Shown here: positions 25,364-37,246 of the stretch, one piece after another
How the letters are laid out: every line of letters begins with the position of its first letter
How positions within the stretch are numbered: position 1 is the stretch's first letter
Origin: Zestomonas carbonaria
Lineage (GTDB): Bacteria > Pseudomonadota > Gammaproteobacteria > Pseudomonadales > Pseudomonadaceae
DNA length: 60,824 nt
Direction of reading: 5' to 3'
Assembly (NCBI RefSeq): GCF_904061905.1
Contig: NZ_CAJFCI010000047.1
Location: forward strand, 1 to 60,824
The notes under the pieces: model-generated
Seen by the model: only the letters and a program-made list of their open reading frames with translations
Database searches by the model: none
Told to the model about the DNA's origin: nothing
Program-made: the position numbers and the translations under genes

Positions 25364-26695
25364 TTGGACTGGCATATCCTGCTTACCCGCGAACGCCTCG
25401 GCAAACCGGTGCACAGCACCGACGAGCTGGGCCGCAGCCCCTTCCACAAGGACCACGACCGCATCATCTTCTCCGGGGCCTTCCGCCGCCTGGGGCGCAA
25501 GACCCAGGTCCACCCGGTGACCAGCAACGACCACATCCACACCCGCCTGACCCATTCCCTGGAAGTCAGTTGCGTCGGCCGTTCGCTGGGCATGCGGGTC
25601 GGCGAGATGATCCGCGACAGCCTGCCGGACTGGTGCAGCCCGGGCGACCTGGGCATGGTCGTGCAGTCCGCCTGCCTGGCCCACGACATCGGCAACCCGC
25701 CGTTCGGCCACTCCGGCGAGGACGCCATCCGCCACTGGTTCCAGCAGGCCGCCGGACGCGGCTGGCTGGATGCCATGAGCGACGCCGAACGCGCCGACTT
25801 CCTCAACTTCGAAGGCAACGCCCAGGGCTTCCGCGTCCTCACCCAGCTCGAATACCACCAGTTCGACGGCGGCATGCGGCTGACCTACGCGACCCTCGGC
25901 GCCTACCTGAAATACCCCTGGAGCGCCCTTCACGCCGAGGCGCTGGGCTACAAGAAGCACAAGTTCGGCGCCTACCGGAGCGAGCTGCCGCTGCTCGAAC
26001 AGATCGCCACCAAGCTCGGCCTGCCGCAGCTCGACGAGCAGCGCTGGGCGCGCCATCCGCTGGTCTACCTGATGGAGGCGGCGGACGACATCTGCTACGC
26101 GCTGATCGACCTGGAAGACGGCGTGGAGATGGAGCTGCTGGACTACGCGGAGGTCGAGTCGCTGCTGTTCGACCTGGTCGGCGACGACCTGCCGGAGACC
26201 TACCGCCAGCTCGGCCCCGGCGACTCGCGGCGGCGCAAGCTGGCGATCCTGCGCGGCAAGGCCATCGAGCACCTGACCAACGCCGCCGCCCGCGCCTTCG
26301 TCGACCAACAGGCGGCGCTGCTGGCCGGCGCGCTGCAAGGCGACCTGGTCGAGCACATGCACGGCCCGGCCAAGCGCTGCGTACTGCGCGCCAAGGCCAT
26401 GGCGCGGGAGAAGATCTTCCAGGACAAGCGCAAGACCCTGCACGAGATCGGCGCCTACACCACCCTGGAAATCCTCCTCAACGCCTTCTGCGGCGCGGCG
26501 CTGGAACAACACAGCGGGCGCGGGCTGTCGTTCAAGAACCGGCGCATCCTCGACCTGCTGGCGCACTATGCGCCGGCGCCGGAGTGGCCGCTGTACCTGT
26601 CGTTCCTGCGCATGATCGACTTCATCGCCGGGATGACCGACAGCTACGCCACCGAGATGGCGCGGGAGATGACCGGCCGTTCGAGTCCGACCTAG
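25364..26695 (+). CDS. dgt: Deoxyguanosinetriphosphate triphosphohydrolase-like protein
   Basis: 443 residues of the dGTPase HD family: [16 protein letters not shown], the metal-binding HD pair in [16 protein letters not shown], and a later D-Y-T-D-type region. It hydrolyses dNTPs to deoxynucleosides and tripolyphosphate. The start is TTG at 25364, preceded by GCGAGG; no in-frame ATG lies near the conserved N-terminus ([14 protein letters not shown]). Recalled order in P. aeruginosa places dgt after the yqjDEK-like trio, so the 18.7-25.3 kb section looks inserted. Confidence 0.92.
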   Translation: MDWHILLTRERLGKPVHSTDELGRSPFHKDHDRIIFSGAFRRLGRKTQVHPVTSNDHIHTRLTHSLEVSCVGRSLGMRVGEMIRDSLPDWCSPGDLGMVVQSACLAHDIGNPPFGHSGEDAIRHWFQQAAGRGWLDAMSDAERADFLNFEGNAQGFRVLTQLEYHQFDGGMRLTYATLGAYLKYPWSALHAEALGYKKHKFGAYRSELPLLEQIATKLGLPQLDEQRWARHPLVYLMEAADDICYALIDLEDGVEMELLDYAEVESLLFDLVGDDLPETYRQLGPGDSRRRKLAILRGKAIEHLTNAAARAFVDQQAALLAGALQGDLVEHMHGPAKRCVLRAKAMAREKIFQDKRKTLHEIGAYTTLEILLNAFCGAALEQHSGRGLSFKNRRILDLLAHYAPAPEWPLYLSFLRMIDFIAGMTDSYATEMAREMTGRSSPT

Positions 26696-27070
26696 AGGGC
26701 CGTCATGGCTGTGACGGAGGCTGTTTTTGTACGAGGCTGGGGGGCTGCCATCGATGCCGCCCCTCACCCCCGGCCCCGCTGAGAGAGGGCGGAACAGCGT
26801 GGCGGGAGAGCACGGAGCCCGATGACGCGCACGGATACTCCCCTCTCCCACCGGGAGAGGGGACGGGGGTGAGGGGCCGAAGTATAGCGGCAAGGAATGG
26901 CCCCAACTGGAACCAGGACTATTCACAAGTGACGACACACCCTAGGTGCGAGGAATGCACTTTGATTATTCCAAATGAACGACGAGCAACGATGCCCTGC
27001 GTCAAATCAGGTCCGTTCCTCCGGGTTGCGCAGCAACGCGGTTCGCGACGAAACGCCAGCAGGCCCTGAC
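26696..27070. repeat. Gap with CCCTCTCCC hairpin repeats
   Basis: 375 bp without a supported gene. It holds a long hairpin TCCCCTCTCCC-ACC-GGGAGAGGGGA (26839-26863) between CTCACCCC and GGGGTGAG flanks, a member of the family at 3993, 19963 and 20036. The last ~150 bp are less GC-rich and probably carry the promoter of the next gene. Confidence 0.65.
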
Positions 27071-28132
27071 ATGCGCCGCACCCTGCGCCAGGCACTCAGT
27101 TGGCACGCCGGCCCGCCCGCCTGGGGGCCTGGCGTGGTGGCCATGTTCGGCTGCGCGCTGCCGTTGCTGCTCGGCCTGTTCACCGAGCACAGCGGCTTCC
27201 TGTGGGCCGCCACCGGCGCCTTCCAGGCCGCCCAGGCCAACCCCCTGCACCGTTTCGGCATGCTGCGCATGCTGCTGCTCACCGGACTCGGCGCGCTGAG
27301 CGCCGGGCTGGGCTACTGGAGCGGTAGCCATCCGCTGCTCAGTCTCGGCCTGTTCGCCGGTTTCGGCCTGCTGCTGGCCTGGCTGCAACGTTTCGGCAGC
27401 GAGGCTGGCAAGCTCGGGGTCGGCCTGGCGGTGTGCCTGGCCCTCGGCCAGGGACAGTTCGGCATCGGCAACCTGCACAACCCCAATGCGGTGGGCATGC
27501 TGTTCATCCTCGGCGGCCTGTGGGTGATGCTGCTGGCCTTCGGCCTGCGCGGCGTCCACGGGCTGCGCATGTGGCCACGCATGCCGCGCCTGCTCGGGCT
27601 GCTCAGGGTGCTGCGCCGCCATGCCCGGCGTCTGCCGCGCCGGCAATGGCTGCTGCACGCGGTGGGCTGCAGCCTGGCCCTGGCCCTCGCCGGTCTGGCG
27701 GTGCAGCTCGGCGAGCTGCCGCGCGGCTACTGGCTGACCCTGGCGGTGATCTGCACCCTGCAGATCGAGTTCCAGGGCAGCCTGGTGCGCGCCCTGCAGG
27801 CGAGCATGGCCAGCCTGTTCGCCGCGGTGCTGCTGATCCTCTTCGGCCACAGCCTGCAGAGCCCACCGCTGATGGTGGCGATCATGCTGCCGCTGATCTT
27901 CTTCAGCCGGACGTTCCAGGCCCACCACTACGGCCTGTTCGTGATGCAGAACACCCTGTGCTTCGTGCTGCTCTCGGAAAGCCTGGCGCAGGACTGGCAC
28001 CTGGCCCAGGTGCGCCTGTTCAACACCCTGCTCGGCGTCGCCCTGGCGATGCTGGTCGCCCTGACCCTATACGGGATGCGCCAGTACCTGGGGCGCTCGC
28101 GGCTGGCCACATCGGAGTCCGAACGGCCATGA
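27071..28132 (+). CDS. FUSC-family-like inner-membrane protein
   Basis: 353 residues with two blocks of hydrophobic helices (about 20-160 and 195-340), separated by a basic loop (RRHARRLPRRQW). This duplicated arrangement resembles the fusaric-acid-resistance/YccS-like FUSC membrane region but lacks the usual cytoplasmic domain. It may export aromatic acids or have an envelope role; no substrate can be assigned. ATG 27071 fits the start of the conserved hydrophobic part; an upstream in-frame ATG at 26975 would add a polar unconserved stretch. Confidence 0.75.
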   Translation: MRRTLRQALSWHAGPPAWGPGVVAMFGCALPLLLGLFTEHSGFLWAATGAFQAAQANPLHRFGMLRMLLLTGLGALSAGLGYWSGSHPLLSLGLFAGFGLLLAWLQRFGSEAGKLGVGLAVCLALGQGQFGIGNLHNPNAVGMLFILGGLWVMLLAFGLRGVHGLRMWPRMPRLLGLLRVLRRHARRLPRRQWLLHAVGCSLALALAGLAVQLGELPRGYWLTLAVICTLQIEFQGSLVRALQASMASLFAAVLLILFGHSLQSPPLMVAIMLPLIFFSRTFQAHHYGLFVMQNTLCFVLLSESLAQDWHLAQVRLFNTLLGVALAMLVALTLYGMRQYLGRSRLATSESERP

Positions 28133-28259
28133 AAATCCGCCGCACCCGAGCAGGGAAATGCCAGGGAGCTTCGGGCATAATGCGATCGCCATCACATTTC
28201 TCCCGTGGCATTTTCACCCGTCACCTGCCTGTTCACCCCGAGCGAAGGGTTATTACTCC

Positions 28260-29726
28260 ATGATCAAGACGCTTCGACACTTCGCCCTCGTTGGCCTGCT
28301 GCTGCCCATCGCCCTGCCCGCCGCTGCCGTCACCGTCAACGCCACCTTGCCGGCCAACGTCCAGAAGGCCCTGCAGAAGAACAAGATCAACAGCCAGTCG
28401 CTGTCGGTGGCGACCCTGCCGCTCACCGGCCCCGGCACCCCGACCCTGTACAACGTCGATGTGTCGGTGAACCCCGCATCGACCATGAAGCTGATCACTA
28501 CCTATGCCGCCCTGGAGCTGCTCGGCCCCGCCTACCAGTGGAAGACCGAGTTCTACACCGACGGCCCGCTGAAGGACGGCGTGCTGAACGGCAACCTCTA
28601 CCTCAAGGGCGGCGGCGACCCGAAGCTGAACCTGGAAAAGCTCTGGCTGATGATGCGCGACCTGCGCGCCAACGGCGTGCAGAGGATCACCGGCGACCTG
28701 GTGCTCGACCGCAGCCATTTCGTCCAACCGCAACTGCCGGTGTTCAACGATGACGGCGGCGACCCGCACCGGCCTTTCCTGGTCACGCCGGACTCGCTGC
28801 TGGTCAACCTCAAGGCCGTGCGCCTGGTCACCCGCACCGCGGACGGCCGGGTCAGCGTGACCATGGACCCACCGCTGACCAACGTGGCCATCGACAACCA
28901 GGTCAAGGCGCTGCCCGCCGCCAAGTGCCCCGGCTGGCCGGACGTGCGCTTCAACCCGGTGCCCCGCCCCGACGGCGGCGCCACCCTGGTGGTCACCGGC
29001 AAGCTGGCCGAAGGTTGCAGCGCGCAGACCTACATTTCGCTGCTCGACCACCCCGCCTACGCCGCCGGCGCGGTGCGGGCGATCTGGCAGGAACTGGGCG
29101 GCAGCATAGCCGGCCGGGATCGTGTCGCCGAGGTGCCGAAGAGCGCCCGCCTGCTGGCCCGGACCTTCTCACCGGACCTGGTGGAGATCATCCGCGACAT
29201 CAACAAGTACAGTAACAACACCATGTCCCGGCAGTTGTTCCTCAGCCTCGGCGCCCACTTCCGCACCGACGCGGACCCCGACGATGCCAAGGCCGCGCAA
29301 CGGGTGATCCGCCAATGGCTGGCACGCAAGGGCATCACTGCCTCGCACCTGGTGATGGAGAATGGTTCCGGGCTGTCCCGCGCCGAGCGGATCAGCGCGC
29401 GGGAAATGCTCGCCCTGCTGCAGAGCGCCTGGCACAGCCCCTATGCGGCGGAGTTCATCAGCTCGCTGCCGCTGGTGGCGATGGACGGCACCATGCGCAA
29501 GCGACTGGCGCGCACGCCCCTGGTCGGGCAGGCGCACATCAAGACCGGCACGCTGAACACCGTGCGCGCCATCGCCGGCTACAGCCGCGACGTCAACGGC
29601 AATACCTGGGCGGTGGTGGCCATCCTCAACGACCAGAGACCGTGGGGCGCCTCCTCCATCCTCGACCAGGTGCTGGTCGACCTGTACCGCCAGCCGAAGG
29701 CCGGCAGCAGCACCGTACAACGCTGA
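28260..29726 (+). CDS. dacB: D-alanyl-D-alanine carboxypeptidase/endopeptidase (PBP4)
   Basis: 488 residues, a class C penicillin-binding protein of the DacB/PBP4 family. After a signal peptide (cleavage near AAA|VTVN), the active-site motifs are PASTMK (SxxK, about residue 78), YSNN (SxN) and HIKTGT (KTG), with the PBP4 insert domain between SxxK and SxN. It cleaves peptidoglycan cross-links and terminal D-Ala in the periplasm, and in Pseudomonas its loss is known to induce AmpC. It starts 127 bp after the FUSC-like gene. Confidence 0.95.
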   Translation: MIKTLRHFALVGLLLPIALPAAAVTVNATLPANVQKALQKNKINSQSLSVATLPLTGPGTPTLYNVDVSVNPASTMKLITTYAALELLGPAYQWKTEFYTDGPLKDGVLNGNLYLKGGGDPKLNLEKLWLMMRDLRANGVQRITGDLVLDRSHFVQPQLPVFNDDGGDPHRPFLVTPDSLLVNLKAVRLVTRTADGRVSVTMDPPLTNVAIDNQVKALPAAKCPGWPDVRFNPVPRPDGGATLVVTGKLAEGCSAQTYISLLDHPAYAAGAVRAIWQELGGSIAGRDRVAEVPKSARLLARTFSPDLVEIIRDINKYSNNTMSRQLFLSLGAHFRTDADPDDAKAAQRVIRQWLARKGITASHLVMENGSGLSRAERISAREMLALLQSAWHSPYAAEFISSLPLVAMDGTMRKRLARTPLVGQAHIKTGTLNTVRAIAGYSRDVNGNTWAVVAILNDQRPWGASSILDQVLVDLYRQPKAGSSTVQR

Positions 29727-29731
29727 AACAC

Positions 29732-29758
29732 ATCGCGGCACGCATTGCGTGCCGCGAT
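29732..29758. terminator. Hairpin between convergent dacB and thioesterase genes
   Basis: ATCGCGGCACGCA and TGCGTGCCGCGAT are complementary over 13 bp with almost no loop. It starts five bases after dacB and there is no long T-run. It probably ends or protects both convergent transcripts. Confidence 0.65.
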
Positions 29759-29766
29759 CCCTCTCT

Positions 29767-30564
29767 TCAGCCGAACACCGTCACGGTCTGCCGGCTGATC
29801 GCCATCAACTCGCCGTCCGGGCTCCACAGCTTGGCGGCGGTGTGGCCATAACCGTCGCGGGAATGGTCGATTTCCGCCAGGTACTTGAACCAGTCCCCGG
29901 TGGTCGCTTTCGGCGCCGGCTGGACGAACTCGATGGTCCAGGTCAGCGAACTGCCCCGCGCCGGAGCGCGCAGGTACGGCAGGGTCGCCGGCGGCCAGGC
30001 ATCGACCAGCGCCAGCAGGTCGGCCTCGTCCACCGGACGGGCTTCGGGTTCGGTACGGAAGCCCACCCAACCGCCCATCCTCCGCTTCGGCGTGTTGGTG
30101 AACGGCATGCCGCCGACCGCCCAGCGCATCGCCAGGTGCTGGGTGAACTCCGGCGTCACGCCCTTCACGTAGGGCAGTTCCATGGCGTCTTCGGCGGGCT
30201 TCATCTCCGGTGCCGGCTCGGGCTCGACCTCGATCGCCGACTCGCGCGCACTGCCGAAGCTGCCCTGCACCAGGGTCACCACCTGGCCATCCTGCACCGC
30301 GCGGCCAGACACCTGGCTGACCGCCTTGCCCTCGCGCAGCACCTCGACCTCGAAGCTCACCGGCGCCTCCACCTCCAGCGGACCGACGAAGGTAATCGCC
30401 AACGAACGCACCGGACGATCGGCCGGCACCCTGGCCCGCATCGCCTCGTAGACCAGCGCCGCCGCCAACCCACCAAAACCAGCGCGCCCCTGCCCCCAAT
30501 GGCTCGGCACCACCACGCTGTGCGGATTGCCGCGCACCGCCTGCATCAATTCGGAAAAGTTCAT
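29767..30564 (-). CDS. Acyl-CoA thioesterase-like protein (4HBT_3 / TesB-like)
   Basis: 265 residues with two hot-dog folds. The first half carries GQGRAGFGGLAAALVYEAM and SLAITFVGPLE, typical of the TesB/4HBT_3 family; the second has SLTWTIEFVQP and the C-terminal DGYGHTAAKLWSPDG. It probably cleaves acyl-CoA thioesters in the cytoplasm; the chain specificity is unknown. It is convergent with dacB, matching the recalled P. aeruginosa neighbour of dacB. Confidence 0.85.
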   Translation of the reverse strand: MNFSELMQAVRGNPHSVVVPSHWGQGRAGFGGLAAALVYEAMRARVPADRPVRSLAITFVGPLEVEAPVSFEVEVLREGKAVSQVSGRAVQDGQVVTLVQGSFGSARESAIEVEPEPAPEMKPAEDAMELPYVKGVTPEFTQHLAMRWAVGGMPFTNTPKRRMGGWVGFRTEPEARPVDEADLLALVDAWPPATLPYLRAPARGSSLTWTIEFVQPAPKATTGDWFKYLAEIDHSRDGYGHTAAKLWSPDGELMAISRQTVTVFG

Positions 30565-30710
30565 CTCGACCTCGACACGAAAACTTCCTGCGATCTTAGG
30601 GGATCGCGGAGGGCCGGCGATACCGCCCCTAAATGGCTATTGCGCCAATCATGCGGGGAGATGTCGGGAGCGGAGCGTGCTGGGGCGAGAGAGAGGAGGA
30701 TGCTGATTGG

Positions 30711-30784
30711 ATTCCCGCGTTCGCGGGAATGACGAGGTTTGGGGTACGCGCTCGCTATCCCCCGTCGTCCCCGCGAACGCGGGG
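30711..30784. repeat. Pair of REP-like palindromes
   Basis: ATTCCCGCGTTCGCGGGAAT (30711-30730) and GTCGTCCCCGCGAACGCGGGG (30764-30784) lie in opposite orientation about 30 bp apart, the paired arrangement typical of REP elements. Single copies occur at 48556-48580, 49595-49620, 52671-52694 and 53923-53946. The IS elements at the left edge sit in the same repeat. Confidence 0.8.
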
Positions 30785-30809
30785 AACCAATTAAAAAGAA
30801 CTCCAGCCC

Positions 30810-31859
30810 CTACAACCTGCGCAAATGACAGGTCACTTCCTCACGGTCGTGATAGAGCTGCTTGCAGCCGATGGCCACCTTGACGCCACGCTCGCGCAGG
30901 CCGTCCTCGATGCGTTCGAGCAGGCGGCGCACCTCGGCGTAGCGTTGCTTCATCGGCAGCTTGAGGTTGACCACCGCCTCGCGGCACAGCCCCTCGCCCA
31001 GCCAGGTCTCGATCAATGCGGCGGTGCGCGCCGGTTTCTCGACGATGTCGCAGACCATCCAGTCCACCGGCCGGCGCGGTCTGAACACGAAGCCATCGGC
31101 ACGCTGGTGCTCGACCAGCCCGGAGTCCATCAGGCTCTCGGCCATCGGGCCGTTGTCCACGGCGATCACCTTGAGGTGCCGGTTGACCAGTTGCCAGGTC
31201 CAGCCGCCGGGCGCGGCACCCAGGTCCACGGCGGTCATCGCCGGGGCCAGGCGCGCGTCCCACTCGGCGCGGGGAATGAAGTGGTGCCAGGCTTCCTCCA
31301 GCTTGAGGGTCGAACGGCTCGGCGCCTCGCGGGGGAACTTCAGGCGCGGGATGCCCATCGGCCACATCGCCGAGTTGTCCGACTCGGCCAGGCCGAGGAA
31401 CACCTCGCGGCCGCTCCTGAAGGTCAGCAGCAGGCGCGGCTTGCGGACGTCCTCCTCCAGCCTGCCGGCCTTGGCCAGGGCCTTGCGCAGCGGTGCCTCG
31501 AACTTCTTGCAGAAGTTGGAAAGCTCCTTGCCCTCGTTGCTGTCGAACACTTCCAGCCACAAGCTGCCGCACACCGGGTAGTCCGCCAGGGCGTCGAGCA
31601 GCACGCTGATGCGATCGCTCTCCGGCAGTTCGATGAAGCGGCCGCGCGCCCACTGGCGCGGGAAGATCAGGCGGTCGAAGCGCTGCCCGCTCATCAGCCG
31701 CTCGGCGCCATCCGCCTCGCTGCAGATGAATTCCGCATAGGCGCTGCCCGGCTTGGCCTTGGCGTAGCCGGCGACGTTCAGGTTGGCGGCGTGCTCGCTG
31801 ATTTCCGCGCACACCTCGCCCTCGAAGCCGGGGCGGCAATGCAATAGCAAAGAGTTCAT
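30810..31859 (-). CDS. rlmM: 23S rRNA 2'-O-ribose methyltransferase RlmM
   Basis: 349 residues: an N-terminal THUMP-like region, then a Rossmann methyltransferase domain with the FtsJ-type SAM motif AVDLGAAPGGWTWQL, the catalytic-type DWMVCDIVEKP and K in VNLKLPMKQRY. It methylates C2498 of 23S rRNA. ATG 31859 is the start that fits the conserved MNSLLLHCRPGFE. It is divergent from acnA. Confidence 0.95.
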   Translation of the reverse strand: MNSLLLHCRPGFEGEVCAEISEHAANLNVAGYAKAKPGSAYAEFICSEADGAERLMSGQRFDRLIFPRQWARGRFIELPESDRISVLLDALADYPVCGSLWLEVFDSNEGKELSNFCKKFEAPLRKALAKAGRLEEDVRKPRLLLTFRSGREVFLGLAESDNSAMWPMGIPRLKFPREAPSRSTLKLEEAWHHFIPRAEWDARLAPAMTAVDLGAAPGGWTWQLVNRHLKVIAVDNGPMAESLMDSGLVEHQRADGFVFRPRRPVDWMVCDIVEKPARTAALIETWLGEGLCREAVVNLKLPMKQRYAEVRRLLERIEDGLRERGVKVAIGCKQLYHDREEVTCHLRRL

Positions 31860-32005
31860 GGGGATGTCTCCTGGAGCCGCGCATGATAGCGGAATCACGC
31901 CATAGCTGACCGGCCGGACAGGCAGAACGTGTCAAATCGGTCTAGTTTGAAGATTCCCGAGCCGTAACCTGGCCCGTGCCGTGCGGGCCGTGAGGAGAGC
32001 TAGAA

Positions 32006-34699
<2,694 letters not shown>

Positions 34700-34750
34700 C
34701 GGCTGGACCCCCGCAGCGGACCGGTTCCGCGTCCGCAGCCCCCCCTCTAC

Positions 34751-34777
34751 GACCGGACTGACCATCCGGTCTTTTTT
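34751..34777 (+). terminator. Terminator after acnA
   Basis: GACCGGA-CTGACCA-TCCGGTC followed by TTTTTT, a 7-bp stem with a good T-run. Confidence 0.88.
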
Positions 34778-34846
34778 GTTATTTTTCACTTAATTTTTCC
34801 GTCTACCGGTCGATCACTGTCGTATACACCTCCTGGACAAGTCCCC

Positions 34847-36412
34847 ATGCGCAACAACCAGCCCGTCACCCAACGCGAACGCACCTTCCCCACCCAGCAG
34901 CGGCTGATCTCCACCACCGACCTCAAGGGACAGATCACCTACTGCAACGATGCCTTCGTCGAGATCAGTGGCTTCAACCGCGATGAGCTGATTCGCGCTC
35001 CGCACAACATCGTCCGTCACCCGGACGTGCCGTCGGCGGTGTTCTCCCACATGTGGACCACCCTGAAGAAGGGCCGGCCGTGGATGGGCATCGTCAAGAA
35101 CCGCTGCAAGAACGGCGACTACTACTGGGTCAACGCCTACGTTACCCCGATGCTGGAAAACGGCCAGGTGGTCGGCTACGAGTCGGTGCGCATCAAGCCC
35201 ACCGCCGAGCAGGTGAGCCGGGCCGAAGCGCTGTACCAGCGGATCAACGCCGGCCGCGCGGCGATTCCGCTCAGCGACCGCTGGCTGCCGGTGATCCAGG
35301 CCTGGCTGCCGTTCATCCTGATCAGCCAGATCGGTTTCCTGATCGGCCACTTCATGGGCAGCACCTGGGGCTTCCTGGTCGCCGCCCTGCTCTCGGTGCC
35401 GCTCGGCATGCTCGGCCTGGCCTGGCAGGCACGCGGCGTGCGTCGCCTGCTGCGCATCGCCGAACAGACCACCTCGGACCCGCTGATCGCGCAGATGTAC
35501 ACCGACAGCCGTGGCGCCGAAGCGCGCCTGGAAATGGCCATGCTCAGCCAGGAAGCCCGCCTGAAGACCTGCCTGACCCGGTTGCAGGACACCGCCGAAC
35601 ACCTGACCCGCCAGGCCCACCAGGCCGACTCGCTGGCGCAGAACAGCTCCAGCGGCCTGGACCGCCAGCGCGCCGAAACCGAGCAGGTGGCCACCGCCAT
35701 CAACGAGATGGCCGCCACCACCCTGGAAGTGGCCAGCAACGTCGCACGCACCGCCATCGCCACCCAGGAAGCCAACCGGCTGACCGGCGAAGGCCGCTCG
35801 ATCGCCGAGGAAACCCGCGAGGCGATCCAGCGCCTGTCGGTGGCTGTGGGCGAGACCGGGGAAACCGTCACCCGCCTGGCCCAGGACAGCAACGAGATCG
35901 GCGGCGTGGTCGACGTGATCAAGGGCATCGCCGACCAGACCAACCTGCTGGCGCTCAACGCCGCCATCGAGGCTGCCCGAGCCGGCGAGATGGGCCGTGG
36001 CTTCGCGGTGGTGGCCGACGAAGTGCGCTCGCTGGCGCAGCGTACCGCCGAGTCCACCGAACAGATCCACCAGTTGATCGCCAAGCTGCAGCGCACCGCC
36101 GAGGAAGCGGTGATGACCATGGAGATCGGCCGCCGCCAGGCCGACGAAGGCGTCGAGCGCGTGCAGCAGGCCGACCAGGCCCTGGCCGGGATCAGCGACG
36201 CGGTGGCCAACATCACCGACATGGCCAACCAGATCGCCGCCGCCGCCGAGGAGCAGAGCTCGGTGGCCGACGAGATCAACCGCAACATCACCAACATCGC
36301 CCAGTTGGCCGACCAGACCGCTGGCGAGGCGCAGAACACCGCGCAACTGAGCAAGGAACTGACCGCCACGGCATACAGCCAGTCGGCGCTGGTGGAGCGG
36401 TTCAACCGCTAG
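34847..36412 (+). CDS. aer: Aerotaxis receptor Aer
   Basis: 521 residues. An N-terminal PAS domain (about 15-125) carries the Aer-type segment NEIxF-like [23 protein letters not shown]. Two short membrane helices (about 150-190) and a methyl-accepting signalling domain with the hairpin tip [19 protein letters not shown] follow. Aer binds FAD in the PAS domain and steers cells by redox state or oxygen. It has no periplasmic domain. Its position beside the cbb3 oxidase cluster, as recalled for P. aeruginosa, fits an oxygen-related theme. Confidence 0.95.
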   Translation: MRNNQPVTQRERTFPTQQRLISTTDLKGQITYCNDAFVEISGFNRDELIRAPHNIVRHPDVPSAVFSHMWTTLKKGRPWMGIVKNRCKNGDYYWVNAYVTPMLENGQVVGYESVRIKPTAEQVSRAEALYQRINAGRAAIPLSDRWLPVIQAWLPFILISQIGFLIGHFMGSTWGFLVAALLSVPLGMLGLAWQARGVRRLLRIAEQTTSDPLIAQMYTDSRGAEARLEMAMLSQEARLKTCLTRLQDTAEHLTRQAHQADSLAQNSSSGLDRQRAETEQVATAINEMAATTLEVASNVARTAIATQEANRLTGEGRSIAEETREAIQRLSVAVGETGETVTRLAQDSNEIGGVVDVIKGIADQTNLLALNAAIEAARAGEMGRGFAVVADEVRSLAQRTAESTEQIHQLIAKLQRTAEEAVMTMEIGRRQADEGVERVQQADQALAGISDAVANITDMANQIAAAAEEQSSVADEINRNITNIAQLADQTAGEAQNTAQLSKELTATAYSQSALVERFNR

Positions 36413-36509
36413 GAACCCGTAGGGTGGGCTTCAGCCCACCATCCTACCGGCAGGCTGATGAGGGTGGTGGAGGGAGCTGAGCATCTTCGCTCGCCCTAAC
36501 CTCCGCCCC

Positions 36510-37184
36510 TCACCCCCTGAGAAACCCCGCCACCGCATCCGCCGCGCTGTCCAGATGCTGCTCATGGGTGAAACCTGAAGCCTTGAGCGGCTTGAGGTCG
36601 TGGTCGGCGGCCGGCAGCCAGCACAGTTCGATCGCACTCGACAGCCGATAGCCCTCGACGGTCTGGCGGTTGCCCAGCGCGTCGCGCTCGCCCTGCACGA
36701 TCAGGGTTGGCGTTTTCAGATCGGCCAGGTGCGCCACCCGTGGCTTGTCCAGCTTGCCGGCGGCGTGGAACGGATAGCCCAGGCATACCAGCGCATCCAC
36801 CGCCAGCTCATCGGCCAGCAGGCTGGCCATCCGCCCGCCCATGGACTTGCCGCCGATGGCCAGTGGCCCTTCCACCCGTTCGCGCACCCGCGCATGCACC
36901 TCGCGCCACTGCGCCAGCAACTGCGCCTGCGGGTTCGGCGGCCGCTTGCGTCCGTCCTCCCGGCGCGCGGCCATGTAGGCGAACTCGAAGCGCACCACTG
37001 TCACGCCCCGCACCGCCAGGCGCTCGGCCACGCCCTGCATGAAGTCGCTGTCCATCGGCGCTCCGGCGCCATGGGCGAGGACCAGGCTCGCCCGCGGCTT
37101 GCCTGCGGCGTGTTGCCACAGCAGGCCGTCCGGGCCGGGGTGGACTTGATCCAGATCAATATTTCGGAAGGGGGGGTTGGACAT
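36510..37184 (-). CDS. Alpha/beta hydrolase (KANL3/Tex30-like)
   Basis: 224 residues. The oxyanion region [16 protein letters not shown] and the nucleophile elbow [11 protein letters not shown] match the small KANL3/Tex30 and dienelactone-hydrolase-like family; the catalytic acid and histidine lie in QGERDALG and DHDLKPLK. Substrate unknown. ATG 37184 is preceded by GCGAGG, which makes it the likely start. Codons 9-13 overlap the ANR box of the divergent ccoN2 operon. Confidence 0.85.
   Translation of the reverse strand: MSNPPFRNIDLDQVHPGPDGLLWQHAAGKPRASLVLAHGAGAPMDSDFMQGVAERLAVRGVTVVRFEFAYMAARREDGRKRPPNPQAQLLAQWREVHARVRERVEGPLAIGGKSMGGRMASLLADELAVDALVCLGYPFHAAGKLDKPRVAHLADLKTPTLIVQGERDALGNRQTVEGYRLSSAIELCWLPAADHDLKPLKASGFTHEQHLDSAADAVAGFLRG
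37146..37159 (+). promoter_or_regulatory. ANR/FNR box for ccoNOP-2
   Basis: TTGATCCAGATCAA matches the ANR/FNR consensus TTGAT-N4-ATCAA at all ten specified bases. Its centre lies 94 bp before the ccoN2 ATG. A class II arrangement would put the transcript start near 37194, with a weak -10 (CATGCT) at 37182-37187. It lies inside the coding start of the divergent hydrolase, which could also be affected. Confidence 0.88.
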
Positions 37185-37246
37185 GCTTGCCTCGCACTCG
37201 AGTGCATAAAAATCAAATGATGAACCGTGGACGGAAGCCAACGCAC

